Positions 52,848 to 62,132 of a DNA stretch of 64,000 nt are shown in pieces. Numbering within the stretch: the stretch's first letter is position 1; each line of letters starts with the position of its first letter. The stretch is from an uncultured Candidatus Saccharibacteria bacterium. GTDB taxonomy: Bacteria > Patescibacteriota > Saccharimonadia > Saccharimonadales > Saccharimonadaceae. The position numbers and the translations under genes were made by a program. The stretch lies in NCBI GenBank assembly GCA_947168825.1, contig CAMVNH010000001.1, forward strand, positions 125,753 to 189,752. Reading direction: 5' to 3'. The notes below the pieces were generated by a model. That model was not told where the DNA came from and searched no databases. It saw only the letters and a program-made list of their open reading frames with translations.

Positions 52848-53342
52848 ATGACTACCCAAAATAACTACGCGTTTATAGATGGGAATAATCTTTATCTTGG
52901 GGTGAAATCTCAGGGAATGCGCCTTGATTATGGAAAATTACGTAAATATCTCAGAAATAAGCTCGGCGTAAGTAGAGCGTTCATTTTTATCGGGTTTGAC
53001 CAGAGTAATACCGTGCTTTATTCTGCGCTCCAGAAGTATGGCTTTACTTTGGTCTTCAAACCAACTGTAACTTACGTAGACGAATCTACTGGTAAACGTA
53101 CTATGAAGGGCAACGTAGATGCGGAACTAGTACTATACTCGGCGGCAATTGAGTACGAAAATTACGACAAGGCAGTGGTTATTTCTAGTGATGGCGATTT
53201 CGCTTGTTTGATGGATTATCTAACTAAAAATAATAAGCTGAGCAAGATTTTGACTCCTACAGACAGATATTCTAAGTTACTAAAACCATATAATGAATAT
53301 ATTTTACCACTAAAGGTAATTTCAAGACAAATCTGCAACTAA
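52848..53342 (+). CDS. NYN-domain (LabA/DUF88) RNase-like protein
   Basis: 164 aa. AFIDGNNLYLGV (first Asp at 11), FDQSNTVLYSALQKYGF, KGNVDAELVLYSA (second Asp) and KAVVISSDGDFACLMDYLTKNNK (third acidic cluster): the NYN/PIN-like metal nuclease fold, complete. Probable ribonuclease or RNA-binding factor. TAGAAT -10 (52836-52841) is 6 nt before ATG, so a leaderless mRNA is expected. It is isolated between the minus-strand rplA and the ricin protein. Confidence 0.9.
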   Translation: MTTQNNYAFIDGNNLYLGVKSQGMRLDYGKLRKYLRNKLGVSRAFIFIGFDQSNTVLYSALQKYGFTLVFKPTVTYVDESTGKRTMKGNVDAELVLYSAAIEYENYDKAVVISSDGDFACLMDYLTKNNKLSKILTPTDRYSKLLKPYNEYILPLKVISRQICN

Positions 53343-53458
53343 AAAACCGGCATTTGCGGTCGGTACGAGAACCTTAGGCTAGTCCGGTTATGGTGATATT
53401 TTTATACTACACTATGATGGGCTAGATGTCAAGTACATTTACGGCGAGAATCTTAAGC

Positions 53459-53493
53459 AAAAACCAGCTCCTTTTTACGGGAGCTGGTTTTTT
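53459..53493. terminator. Bidirectional Rho-independent terminator
   Basis: AAACCAGCTCC/GGAGCTGGTTT, 11-bp stem with T-runs on both strands, between the NYN gene (plus) and the ricin protein (minus). The rest of 53343-53525 holds an AACCGG/CCGGTT pair and no gene. Confidence 0.93.
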
Positions 53494-53525
53494 GTACTAG
53501 GCGTTTAAGCCTCTAAAGTGCTAGA

Positions 53526-56500
53526 TTATTCAGCAACTTCTACGATGCGGAATTTCTGAGCCTTAGTCTTGTTGCCCTTGTAGACGTGGATATTGGTATT
53601 GTCCTTAGTGTGACCACCGGCGACGTCTAGGTAGAGATCGCTGTGGGCAGACTTGAAGGAGAAGGTACCATCGCCGTTGTCTTCGATGATCCACTTCTGA
53701 GCAACGGTGCCGTTAGCTTCGTACTGCTGGACGTTGGTGCCGTTGCTGCGGCCAGCGCCTGCGACATCGATGGCTTTGCCAGAGTTGACGTTGGTGATGG
53801 TGTAAAGACCACCTTCGTTGACAAACTTGAAGGACTGAGCGTCAGTGTCGTTAGCAGTGTAGAGCTGGAGGTTTGCGCCGCTTTCAGTGCTACCACCAGA
53901 GATATCGAGTACCATGTTGGTATCGAGAGCAGAGTGGATAGTGTAGCTCTTCTTAGCGTTCAAAGCAATTGGGTCGCTGGTCTGGACAGGAGCGATGGTC
54001 CATGCTTGAGATGCAGTGTAGTTCATTTCATAAACCTGGACGTTAGCGCCATTCTTCTTGTTACCGCCAGCAACGTCGAGTACGAGGTTGCTATCAAGTG
54101 CGGAGACAATCATCCGGCCACCGTCTTTGTCTTCAAGGATTTCCCACTTCTGAGATAGAGTATCATTTTTCTCATACTGTTGGACATTAGTGCCGTTAGC
54201 AGCTACGCCACCAGAGATATCAAGAGCCTTACCAGAGCGGAGGTTGGTAATAGTGTAGAGACCATCTTCGTCCGCAGTGAATAGGAACTGTTGTGCTAGA
54301 GTGTCATTACTCTTGTAAAGCTGGGCATTAGCACCGTCATTGAGGGCAGCACCGTTGATATCGAGAACCATGTTGTCGGCAAGCTTGCTGGCCATGGTGT
54401 AAACACCATCTGCTATAGCTACGTGCTTGGTTACACGGACCTTGATAGTGGTGGTAGCTTTAACATTAGCACCGTCAGTCAAGTTGACTTTCACTTCGTA
54501 GTCGCCTGGCTTAGCGTCAGCAGCAACAGCGATTTGATAAGTGTTATTGGTCTTAGATACAGACTTCAAGCTAACTTTAGCGAGATCAGCTGCGTCTTCG
54601 GTAACATTAGAGGTAACTTCGGTCTTGATAGCGCCTTCAGTAGCCTTGATTTCGAATGCGTCGGAAGCTTCACCAGCTTCAACAGTTGTAGCTTCAACTT
54701 CAGAAGTGATGTAGACTTCAGCAACATGAACGGTAATGGTTGCTTTGATTTCGCTGGTACCACCGTTGTCTGCAATAGCCTTACTGTCAGTTAGGAAGTC
54801 ACTAACTTTAATGGTGATGGTGTCTTCTTTGTCAGATGAAAGGGTAAGCTTACCGTCTGCTTCATCGTAGTTCTTGAAGACGGAACCATCTTTGCTGTTG
54901 GCGCCAGTAACGCGAACTGTACCATAAGGGTCAGCAACGGCGATTTCTAGAGCCTCACCTGGAGCGACATAGTAATCAGCGTCTACGATACCATAGGTAT
55001 TGTATTCAATAGAGCTGGTAGCAATCTCTTTGTCGTTTAGGGTTTCAGTAACCTTAACGGTCTTCTTACCGAGTTCGGTTGGGGTGAATACGATGTTACC
55101 ACCGACTACCTCAACATCCTCGGAGTTGAAGCTGAGTTTACTATTTACGGTAGATACGTAGGTAGCTTTAGCGACTTCGCTAGTCTTGTCGATGCGGACA
55201 TAAGCTACTTCGTCATCGATAGCTTTGTCTTTAGCATAGGTATCAACAGGAATCTTAACCTCTTTCGTTTCGTTTGCAGCATCCTTTAAGACGAGATCCA
55301 AGGTTGCATGTTCGTTGACTGCCTTGGAAGTAATAGTCTTTGGATCAGAAGCGCTGTCGATATCTGCTGCATTACCAGCGGTATCAGGATAATGCTCTGG
55401 GTTGTTAAGGTCTACTTTGACGTCGGAAGGCACATCGATGGTATCACCTAGGTTGACAGTTTCCTTAGCCTCGGTGACACCTGTTCCTGCAGCTCTGTAG
55501 TATAGAGTAGCACCATTTACTTTGTAGGTGTGAACGGTGACGGTTTTCTTGAGATTGTTTGCGGCATTGTCTACATATTCAGCGACTGCATCTTCGTCGG
55601 TGATAATAGTACCGCCATTAGCAGGGCTGTAAACCCAAGCGTCTGTGTCCGCAGCGTAGGTAAGCACGGTAGTGCCGGCAGATAAGGAGGTTGGGGTAAC
55701 CTTGAGAGTGTCAGTTTCAACTTTATTTTCTGTGATACGTTCAACGGTTGCACCAGAGCCAGTAGTTTTGATTGGGGAACCCCAAGCGGTAGCAAGTTTA
55801 TCTACTACTGGAATAGTAACGAAGTTGCCGTCTTCATCTTGGCTAATTGGTGCCCAGACAGTAATAGCTGCTGGATCCACAACGTTAACCTTGAAAGATT
55901 TCTTAGTAGCAGATGCATCATTGAAGGTTAGTTCAACGGTGTAAGTGTCTGCTACGGCTGTATCGGCAACAGTAAGCTTGCCGTCAACAGTGAAGTTGAC
56001 ATCAGCTGGCGCATGACCGGCGGAATCTTTAACGGATACACTAGCAATGTTTAGGTCGGTATATTTATCGAGCTGAGTAGCAAGGCTCTTGGCGGTAATA
56101 GCGTCACCTTTCTTGACAAAGATGTCCTTAATGGCATTCTCTTCATCAAATGCACCAACGGTAAAGGTGGTTTCGGCACTCTTTTTACCATCGGCGGCGA
56201 CTGCAGTGACCTTATAGGAACCAACTTTCTTAGCAGTGAAATGATAATCAACAGTATCATCAGCGATACTTTCTTTGTTGTCACCCTTATTGGCGACAGA
56301 ACGGATCGAGAAGATGCTGTCGGCATCAACTTCCTCACCCTCAGTATCAGAACCGACGGTATTATCAACAACGACGAAGTCGAGACTGTTTGTCACACCT
56401 TTAACCGAGTTGGTAACACGGAAAGCCTGCTCAAGCTCATTATCAACAGATAGAGTAGTCTTAGCGGTTGGCGTAATAACGCTAGCTGGTGCTGCTACGA

Positions 56501-57176
56501 AAACTGAGCCACTAGCAAATACACCGCCAGCGATTGTTGCAACTGCGGATGGGTCGGTAGCGAAGACGCTGTTTCCAGAAACGGTAACACCAATGAGGTC
56601 GCTGTTCTTGATGGTAGAAACGCCAGTAAAGTCACCACCAGCAATAGTGACGGATGCAGCGTTGCTAGAAGCGGTACTATCAGCACTCTTGGCAATTAAG
56701 GTGTCGCCCGTGAATGTACCGCCGTTGATGGTGATATCGCCAGCAGCAGCACCATTGGTCTTATAAGTGACAATTGTGCCATCGTTAGCTTCAACAGTAG
56801 TCTTGTCGGTAATGTCGAAGACAACTTTGGCGCCGGCAGCTACGGAGATCGAAGCTTTCATGGAGCCTTTCTTCACGCCGCTATCGGTAATCTTTAGGGT
56901 ACCAGCTGATACCACAATGTTGCCAGTATAGCTATAACCGGCTAAGTCCATGGTGGTGTCAACAGTAGTATCGTTATCATCTGTCTTAGAAACCGTCAGA
57001 TTACTGGACAGGTTTTGACATAGAGTCAATGCGCCGCCCGTGGTTGCGGTTTGTGCAGAAGAACCATCAACAATGGTACAAGTATCTGCGTTTACATCCG
57101 GGCTGATAACTACGCCGCTGAGTGCAAGCACTAATGCGGAAAAGCCATAGCCGAAAGTTTTGGCGGATTGTTTCAT
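53526..57176 (-). CDS. Large secreted surface protein with two C-terminal ricin-type lectin domains
   Basis: 1216 aa. Signal peptide 1-30 (FGYGFSALVLALSGVVISPDVNA). Residues 60-230 have short repeat strands with GG(T/D/V)F(T/A) turns (right-handed beta-solenoid style); 240-900 a row of Ig-like/cadherin-like beta domains, Thr/Ser/Val-rich; about 925-1065 and 1075-1216 two beta-trefoil RicinB-type lectins with repeated 'LDISGG...NGTNVQQYE.N.T..QKW' (QxW) units. No LPXTG. Such a lectin-armed surface protein would bind glycans on another cell, fitting an epibiont that attaches to a host bacterium. AGGAGG and own promoter (57241-57269); leader hairpin GTAGAA/TTCTAC before the SD. Secreted and cell-wall attachment mode unknown. 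Confidence 0.88.
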   Translation of the reverse strand: MKQSAKTFGYGFSALVLALSGVVISPDVNADTCTIVDGSSAQTATTGGALTLCQNLSSNLTVSKTDDNDTTVDTTMDLAGYSYTGNIVVSAGTLKITDSGVKKGSMKASISVAAGAKVVFDITDKTTVEANDGTIVTYKTNGAAAGDITINGGTFTGDTLIAKSADSTASSNAASVTIAGGDFTGVSTIKNSDLIGVTVSGNSVFATDPSAVATIAGGVFASGSVFVAAPASVITPTAKTTLSVDNELEQAFRVTNSVKGVTNSLDFVVVDNTVGSDTEGEEVDADSIFSIRSVANKGDNKESIADDTVDYHFTAKKVGSYKVTAVAADGKKSAETTFTVGAFDEENAIKDIFVKKGDAITAKSLATQLDKYTDLNIASVSVKDSAGHAPADVNFTVDGKLTVADTAVADTYTVELTFNDASATKKSFKVNVVDPAAITVWAPISQDEDGNFVTIPVVDKLATAWGSPIKTTGSGATVERITENKVETDTLKVTPTSLSAGTTVLTYAADTDAWVYSPANGGTIITDEDAVAEYVDNAANNLKKTVTVHTYKVNGATLYYRAAGTGVTEAKETVNLGDTIDVPSDVKVDLNNPEHYPDTAGNAADIDSASDPKTITSKAVNEHATLDLVLKDAANETKEVKIPVDTYAKDKAIDDEVAYVRIDKTSEVAKATYVSTVNSKLSFNSEDVEVVGGNIVFTPTELGKKTVKVTETLNDKEIATSSIEYNTYGIVDADYYVAPGEALEIAVADPYGTVRVTGANSKDGSVFKNYDEADGKLTLSSDKEDTITIKVSDFLTDSKAIADNGGTSEIKATITVHVAEVYITSEVEATTVEAGEASDAFEIKATEGAIKTEVTSNVTEDAADLAKVSLKSVSKTNNTYQIAVAADAKPGDYEVKVNLTDGANVKATTTIKVRVTKHVAIADGVYTMASKLADNMVLDINGAALNDGANAQLYKSNDTLAQQFLFTADEDGLYTITNLRSGKALDISGGVAANGTNVQQYEKNDTLSQKWEILEDKDGGRMIVSALDSNLVLDVAGGNKKNGANVQVYEMNYTASQAWTIAPVQTSDPIALNAKKSYTIHSALDTNMVLDISGGSTESGANLQLYTANDTDAQSFKFVNEGGLYTITNVNSGKAIDVAGAGRSNGTNVQQYEANGTVAQKWIIEDNGDGTFSFKSAHSDLYLDVAGGHTKDNTNIHVYKGNKTKAQKFRIVEVAE

Positions 57177-57240
57177 ATCCTATTATTCCTCCTGTAGAAT
57201 AAGTCTCCACTTTTCTACAAAAATTAGTTGTTATGTCTCT

Positions 57241-57269
57241 ATTTTATATAGTCCAAAATAAAAAGTCAA
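57241..57269 (-). promoter_or_regulatory. Sigma70 promoter of the ricin surface protein
   Basis: Minus strand: -35 TTGACT (57264-57269), 17-bp spacer, -10 TAAAAT (57241-57246). The leader ends in a GTAGAA/TTCTAC hairpin directly before AGGAGG, which may modulate translation. Confidence 0.8.
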
Positions 57270-57306
57270 GCATTTTTTCCGGTTTTTGCAAGCATTTTGA
57301 AGCATC

Positions 57307-57336
57307 AAAAAAGAGCCATATTGCAGGCTCTTTTTT
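57307..57336 (-). terminator. Terminator at the end of the ribosomal operon
   Basis: AAAAAAGAGCC/GGCTCTTTTTT with 8-nt loop, 10 bp after the rpsH stop. Shows the ribosomal operon ends after S8 here. Confidence 0.95.
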
Positions 57337-57345
57337 GTAGAAGTT

Positions 57346-57747
57346 TTAGTAAACTCGGATGAGGATTTCTCCGCCGAGGCGAGCTTTCTTAGCTTCTTTA
57401 CCGGTCATCAAACCCTTTGAAGTCGAGATGATCACGATACCGCGACCAGATTTGACTACAGGGATGTCTTCGCAAGCTGTATAGATGCGGCGACCAGGCT
57501 TAGAAATCTTGGCGATTTCGTTAATGCGTGCAGGGGTACCTTCAGCGTTGATAGAAACATGGAGGATACCGCGTGGTTCTGCCTTCTCAATCTCGTAACC
57601 GTCGATATAGCCGGCTTTTTGTAAAACCTCGACGACTGCAACTTTAAGCTTGGAGGTTGGGACGCGAATTTCGGTTTTACCCACCATGATAGCGTTGCGG
57701 ATACGGGTGATGAGGTCAGCAATTTGATCTGTTGATTGTAATGACAT
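57346..57747 (-). CDS. rpsH: 30S ribosomal protein uS8
   Basis: 133 aa. TDQIADLITRIRNAIMVGKTEIRVPTSKLK start, and the C-terminal ISTSKGLMTGKEAKKARLGGEILIRVY signature binding helix 21 of 16S rRNA. Normal length. Last gene of the cluster; rplF, which usually follows, is not here. Confidence 0.98.
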   Translation of the reverse strand: MSLQSTDQIADLITRIRNAIMVGKTEIRVPTSKLKVAVVEVLQKAGYIDGYEIEKAEPRGILHVSINAEGTPARINEIAKISKPGRRIYTACEDIPVVKSGRGIVIISTSKGLMTGKEAKKARLGGEILIRVY

Positions 57748-57764
57748 AATCTTCTCCTTTCTCC

Positions 57765-58034
57765 TTACCAGCTACTCTTTGTTACACCAGGGATTTCACC
57801 CTTGCTTGCTTTTTCACGGAAATTGATACGCGAAAGACCGAAGCGGCGCATATAACCACGTGGGCGGCCATCAAGCAAATCGCGATTCTTGAGGCGAGTT
57901 GGGCTAGAGTTTCTAGGCAATTTCTGCAAACCTTCGAGATCGCCGGCAGCTTTCAAAGCGGCGCGCTTGTCTTTATACTTATCATACATTTTCTGTCGTT
58001 TAATGTCGCGGAGGACGGCTGATTTCTTCGCCAT
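57765..58034 (-). CDS. rpsN: 30S ribosomal protein uS14 (zinc-less form)
   Basis: 89 aa from ATG 58034 (AAGGAGG upstream; longer frame rejected). [51 protein letters not shown] and [20 protein letters not shown]. The zinc Cys residues are absent (C- form), as is the insertion-bearing long type. Confidence 0.97.
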   Translation of the reverse strand: MAKKSAVLRDIKRQKMYDKYKDKRAALKAAGDLEGLQKLPRNSSPTRLKNRDLLDGRPRGYMRRFGLSRINFREKASKGEIPGVTKSSW

Positions 58035-58035
58035 A

Positions 58036-58608
58036 TTATTTACCCTCCTTCTCAAACGGCATACCAAAGAGTTCTAACAACTTTAGGCTCCCTTCTTTAG
58101 ATCCATTCTTAATAACAAAGGTGATTTCGAGGCCATGAAGAACGCTGGCGTCTTCGAAGGTAATTTCTGGGAAGACGGTCTGTTCTTTTAGTCCGAGACT
58201 ATAGTTGCCGTTGGCATCGAAAGATTTGCGTGAAACACCGTGGAAGTCACGTACGTGTGGCAAAGCGATGTTGATTAAGCGGTCAACAAACTCGTACATT
58301 TTTACGCCACGTAGTGTCGTAAGGTAGCCGATTGGGGCGCCCATGCCTTTTCTGATCTTAAAGGTAGCGATAGATTTCTTCGCAAGGCGAGAAGTCGTAG
58401 CCTGACCAGTAATTTTTGCGAGGGTCAAAGCGACGGTCTCGGTATAGCGTTTGTCGTCGCGCTTTTTGCCGACGCCGCAGCTAACAATAACCTTCTCGAG
58501 CTTTGGAACCTGGTTGATGTTCTCAAGTTTTAATTCTTTCTCAAGAGTTTTAACGATTTTATCGTTGTAGAGCTCTTTGAGTCTTGGTGTGTACTTAGTT
58601 TCTGCCAT
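58036..58608 (-). CDS. rplE: 50S ribosomal protein uL5
   Basis: 190 aa: [61 protein letters not shown], and a C-terminal INxxLFGMPF-like end. Binds 5S rRNA. Overlaps the L24 stop by one base. Confidence 0.98.
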   Translation of the reverse strand: MAETKYTPRLKELYNDKIVKTLEKELKLENINQVPKLEKVIVSCGVGKKRDDKRYTETVALTLAKITGQATTSRLAKKSIATFKIRKGMGAPIGYLTTLRGVKMYEFVDRLINIALPHVRDFHGVSRKSFDANGNYSLGLKEQTVFPEITFEDASVLHGLEITFVIKNGSKEGSLKLLELFGMPFEKEGK

Positions 58609-58844
58609 TATTTCTTCTTACCCTCCACTTTCTTAAGGTTAGAGAGGTCAATGCCGACATGAATTTGCTTCTTGCCACCTTGTGGGTTGAACTGAGTACG
58701 TTTCATGTGGCGTTCGACTACGCCGATGCCTTCGATGCAGGCTTTGTGGCCTTTGACATCCATTTTTACGATTTTGCCGGATTTACCTTTGTGGTTGCCG
58801 GCGATAATGGTGACGGTGTCACCAGTTTTCAAACCTTGTGCCAT
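58608..58844 (-). CDS. rplX: 50S ribosomal protein uL24
   Basis: 78 aa, short form: KTGDTVTIIAGNHKGKSGKIVKMD is the KOW motif, then VVERHMKRTQFNPQGGKKQIHVGIDLSNL. Early assembly protein of the large subunit. Usual length is 100-105, so the C-terminus is trimmed. Confidence 0.96.
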   Translation of the reverse strand: MAQGLKTGDTVTIIAGNHKGKSGKIVKMDVKGHKACIEGIGVVERHMKRTQFNPQGGKKQIHVGIDLSNLKKVEGKKK

Positions 58845-58845
58845 T

Positions 58846-59214
58846 TTATAGTACCTCCGGTGCTAAGCTAATAATCTTGGAATATCCGAGGTCACGAAGT
58901 TCGCGGGGGACTGGACCGAAAACACGCGTACCTTTAGGGGTTTTGTCGTCGTTGACGAGAACGGCGGCGTTGTCGTCGAAACGGATAGTGGAGCCATCTG
59001 GGCGACGAATCTGACCGCGAGTGCGGACGATGACGGCGCGAACGACGGCTTTTTTCTTGACGTTGCCGGTTGGGGATGCGTCTTTGACGCTAGCGGTGAC
59101 GATGTCACCTACCCGAGCGTAACGAGCGCGGGTACCACCGAGGACACGGATTACTCCAAGTTCCTTGGCGCCGCTGTTGTCAGCGACTTTTAATCTAGTT
59201 TCCTGTTGGATCAT
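58846..59214 (-). CDS. rplN: 50S ribosomal protein uL14
   Basis: 122 aa: [27 protein letters not shown] start, [21 protein letters not shown] and RIFGPV-type end ([27 protein letters not shown]). Normal length and core motifs. Confidence 0.98.
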   Translation of the reverse strand: MIQQETRLKVADNSGAKELGVIRVLGGTRARYARVGDIVTASVKDASPTGNVKKKAVVRAVIVRTRGQIRRPDGSTIRFDDNAAVLVNDDKTPKGTRVFGPVPRELRDLGYSKIISLAPEVL

Positions 59215-59217
59215 TTT

Positions 59218-59550
59218 TTATTCCTCCCCTTCTTCTTTCACCTTAGCGTCGGCGCCGACTTTCTCTGGCATTTCGACTTCGGTGACATTATCTTTAAGCT
59301 CAACGCTGCCGTGAGCACGCTCTACAATCTTGGATAGGTTGTAGGTCACGGTTTTGCTGAATGGGCGGCAAGCAACGATTTCGACCTTATCGCCTAATTT
59401 TGCCTCATTTTTCTCATCGTGAGCAGTGTATTTACGGGTTTTTGTGTACTGCTTGCGATAGAGTGGGTGGGTTTCGCGACTAGCGATCGAGACGGTAATA
59501 GTCTTATCGCGCTTGTCGGAGGTAACAATACCTGTGAGTGTTTGTGCCAT
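59218..59550 (-). CDS. rpsQ: 30S ribosomal protein uS17 with C-terminal tail
   Basis: 110 aa; core GIVTSDKRDKTITVSIASRETHPLYRKQYTKTRKYTAHDEKN and VEIVACRPFSKTVTYNLSKIVE. The last 25 residues are an acidic/basic tail (KVGADAKVKEEGEE) beyond the usual 85. It follows L16 by only 2 bp, so rpmC (L29) is absent from its normal place. Confidence 0.97.
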   Translation of the reverse strand: MAQTLTGIVTSDKRDKTITVSIASRETHPLYRKQYTKTRKYTAHDEKNEAKLGDKVEIVACRPFSKTVTYNLSKIVERAHGSVELKDNVTEVEMPEKVGADAKVKEEGEE

Positions 59551-59552
59551 GA

Positions 59553-59972
59553 CTAAAACTCCTCTCGTTTAACGATTTTACAACGGACCGGGAGTTTGTG
59601 GGAGGCGAGACGAAGAGCTTCTTTAGCCTGTTCTTCGGTCACGTCCGCGAGCTCAAACATCACGGTGCCAGCTTTAACTTTTGCTACGAAATACTGTGGT
59701 TCACCTTTACCACCACCCATCTTCACGTCAAGAGGTTTCTTGGTGACAGGGGTGTGTGGGAAGATGCGAATCCAGATTTTACCACCGCGTTTGATATAGC
59801 GGGTAATGGACTGACGGGCAGCCTCGATTTGGCGGGAAGTAACGCGCTCGTTGTCGAGCGACATTAGGCCCCATTCGCCGAATGCTACGTAGTTACAGCG
59901 GGTGGCGACGCCTTCGTTCTTACCTTTGCGTACCTTGCGGTGAGCGGTTTTTCTTGGAAGTAAAATAGCCAT
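59553..59972 (-). CDS. rplP: 50S ribosomal protein uL16
   Basis: 139 aa: MAILLPRKTAHRKVRKGKNEG start, VTSRQIEAARQSITRYIKRGGKIWIRIFPHTPVTKKPLDVKMGGGKGEPQYFVAKVKAG. Near the A-site; binds 23S rRNA. Normal length. Confidence 0.98.
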   Translation of the reverse strand: MAILLPRKTAHRKVRKGKNEGVATRCNYVAFGEWGLMSLDNERVTSRQIEAARQSITRYIKRGGKIWIRIFPHTPVTKKPLDVKMGGGKGEPQYFVAKVKAGTVMFELADVTEEQAKEALRLASHKLPVRCKIVKREEF

Positions 59973-59974
59973 GA

Positions 59975-60601
59975 TTATTTCTCCCCCTTATAAATCCAGA
60001 CCTTTACACCAACGATACCAGCGGTCGTAGGAGCATGGTGGCAGTAGAAGTCGATGTCGGCACGGAGAGTATGTAGAGGAACGGAGCCCTCGATAAATTT
60101 CTCACGGCGAGACATCTCAGCACCGTTCAAACGACCGGCGACTTCGATACGTACACCTTTCGCACCAGCGGCCATAGTTGACTGGCAAGCCATCTTAACG
60201 GCGCGGCGGAAATTCATGCGCTTACCGAGCTGGAAGCCGATGTTCTCGGCAACGAGCTTGGCGTTTAGTTCTGGTTTCTTAATTTCTTCAACGTTCAAAC
60301 GGACTGGCTGAGAAGTGAATTTCTCAAGCTCTTTTTTCAGTTCGTTGATACCAGCACCTTGCTTACCGATCACAGCGCCAGCTTTGTTGGTGAGAATTGT
60401 GATGGTAGTAAGGTTGCTACTTCTTTCAATATTGATTTTCGCGATGGTTGGGCGGCTACTAAAGCGCTTTTCGATAACTTCGCGAATCTTTGCATCTTCA
60501 ATCAGCCAGTTTTTGAAATCGGTTTTTCTAGTGAACCACTTTGAAGACCAATCTTTGCTGATTTGAAGACGATAAGACAATGGATTTACTTTCTGGCCCA
60601 T
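59975..60601 (-). CDS. rpsC: 30S ribosomal protein uS3
   Basis: 208 aa: MGQKVNPLSYRL start, KH domain with IHTARPGAVIGKxG-type GAVIGKQGAGINELKKELEK, and C-terminal GRLNGAEMSRREKFIEGSVPLHTLRADIDF, VKVWIYKGE. mRNA entry-channel helicase component. Confidence 0.98.
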   Translation of the reverse strand: MGQKVNPLSYRLQISKDWSSKWFTRKTDFKNWLIEDAKIREVIEKRFSSRPTIAKINIERSSNLTTITILTNKAGAVIGKQGAGINELKKELEKFTSQPVRLNVEEIKKPELNAKLVAENIGFQLGKRMNFRRAVKMACQSTMAAGAKGVRIEVAGRLNGAEMSRREKFIEGSVPLHTLRADIDFYCHHAPTTAGIVGVKVWIYKGEK

Positions 60602-61011
60602 TATTTATCCTCCTTCTTGACAGCTTTCTCTGCCGGTTTGGCAGCGGCTGATTTCTTTTCCTTTTCTTCACCAGCGACTTCGACGAAGATATTGCTGGAG
60701 ACTTTTTCGAACGGTAAAGCACGACCGCGGGAAGCTGGTTTGTAGCGGCGAATGCGCGTGCCAGCGGTAACCGAGATGCGAGCGATGCGAACGGTTTTTG
60801 GATCGATGGAAACACCACTGTTTAACAGGTTTGCATTTGCGGACTGAATCGCCTTCAAAACTGGGCGAGCAGCGCGGCGTGGGGTGTTTTCCAAGATGAC
60901 AACAGCGTCGGCGACGTAACGGTCGCGAACGAGACTGGCTACAACACCGGTCTTACGAGGCATACTATCGATACCTTTAATATAAGCGTGTGCAAAATGA
61001 GTTTCGGCCAT
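60601..61011 (-). CDS. rplV: 50S ribosomal protein uL22
   Basis: 136 aa: AHAYIKGIDSMPRKTGVVASLVRDRYVADAVVILENTPRRAARPVLKAIQSANANL and the exit-tunnel loop region TAGTRIRRYKPASRGRALPFEK. The Ala/Lys-rich C-terminal tail (KSAAAKPAEKAVKKEDK) is extra. Overlaps S3 by one base. Confidence 0.98.
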   Translation of the reverse strand: MAETHFAHAYIKGIDSMPRKTGVVASLVRDRYVADAVVILENTPRRAARPVLKAIQSANANLLNSGVSIDPKTVRIARISVTAGTRIRRYKPASRGRALPFEKVSSNIFVEVAGEEKEKKSAAAKPAEKAVKKEDK

Positions 61012-61013
61012 GA

Positions 61014-61292
61014 TTACTTACCTCCCTCAGCGGCTTTTTTACCGCCGTGACGCTTAAATTTACGAGTTGGAGCAAACTCACCGAGTTTGTGACCGACCAT
61101 GTTTTCAGATACGAAGACTGGCACGTGGACACGACCGTTATGAACGGCAATGGTGCGACCAACCATCTCTGGGGAGATTGTTGAGTAGCGAGCCCAAGTC
61201 TTGATGACGGTGCGATCATCGGCGGAGAGAGCTTCAATCTTTTTCTGTAGTTTGAAGTCCACGAAAGGACCTTTTTTGAGACTACGTGACAT
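61014..61292 (-). CDS. rpsS: 30S ribosomal protein uS19
   Basis: 92 aa: [73 protein letters not shown]. Typical length and motifs; forms the head of the small subunit with S13. Confidence 0.98.
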   Translation of the reverse strand: MSRSLKKGPFVDFKLQKKIEALSADDRTVIKTWARYSTISPEMVGRTIAVHNGRVHVPVFVSENMVGHKLGEFAPTRKFKRHGGKKAAEGGK

Positions 61293-61295
61293 AGA

Positions 61296-62132
61296 TTATC
61301 TCCTCTTTCCTTCGTGGCGACTGCGCACGATGTATTTATTAGTTTTCTTATTACGACGGGTGCGGTAACCAAGCGTGAGCTGACCCCAAGGGGTGCGTGG
61401 TGCTTTACCGGAACCGTGGCGACCGCCGTCACCACCACCGTGTGGGTGGTCGGTAGCGTTCATGACAACACCACGGACGGTTGGGCGAATACCTTTACGG
61501 CGAACACGACCAGCTGAACCTTTCTTAACGTTCTGGTGCTGGATGTTGCCGACAGTACCGATACTAGCTTCACAGGTTAAGAGAACCTTACGCATTTCAC
61601 CAGATGGCATCTTAAGAGTGGCATAGCCGTTTTCTTTTGCCATGAGCTGAGCGGAAGAGCCAGCAGCGCGAACCATCTGAGCGCCACGACCTGGGGTAAG
61701 TTCGATTGCGTAAACGAAGGTACCAACAGGGATAGCTTCAAGGCTCATGCGGTTGCTTTCTTCAATCGTGGCCTCATCGCCAGTCTTGAAGGTTTTGCCC
61801 TTGGTCATGCTGGTGTCAGCAATAACGTAGTAGTAGACACCGTTCTGATCTTTCACACGAGCGATGCGTGCGGAACGGTTTGGATCGTACTCAATCTCTT
61901 CAATCGTCAGAGTGAGATTCTTTGGTAGGTTGTGAGTCAAGATACGATAATGGCGCTTGACGCCGCCGCCACGATGGCGAACGGTGATGCGGCCAGAGTT
62001 GTTGCGGCCAGCGTTCTGCTTTTTTGCTTTGGTCAAAGATTTGAGTGGTTTACGAGTAGTAATCTGATCAAAATCTTGGGTAGTTTTCTGGCGCTGGGCC
62101 GGAGTAGTTGGACGATATGCTTTAATCGGCAT
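61296..62132 (-). CDS. rplB: 50S ribosomal protein uL2
   Basis: 278 aa: MPIKAYRPTTPAQRQKT, NSGRITVRHRGGGVKRHYR, LPSGEMRKVLL region (LKMPSGEMRKVLLTC) and the C-terminal PHGGGDGGRHGSGKAPRTPWGQ loop with its conserved His, near the peptidyl-transferase centre. Full length. Confidence 0.99.
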   Translation of the reverse strand: MPIKAYRPTTPAQRQKTTQDFDQITTRKPLKSLTKAKKQNAGRNNSGRITVRHRGGGVKRHYRILTHNLPKNLTLTIEEIEYDPNRSARIARVKDQNGVYYYVIADTSMTKGKTFKTGDEATIEESNRMSLEAIPVGTFVYAIELTPGRGAQMVRAAGSSAQLMAKENGYATLKMPSGEMRKVLLTCEASIGTVGNIQHQNVKKGSAGRVRRKGIRPTVRGVVMNATDHPHGGGDGGRHGSGKAPRTPWGQLTLGYRTRRNKKTNKYIVRSRHEGKRR

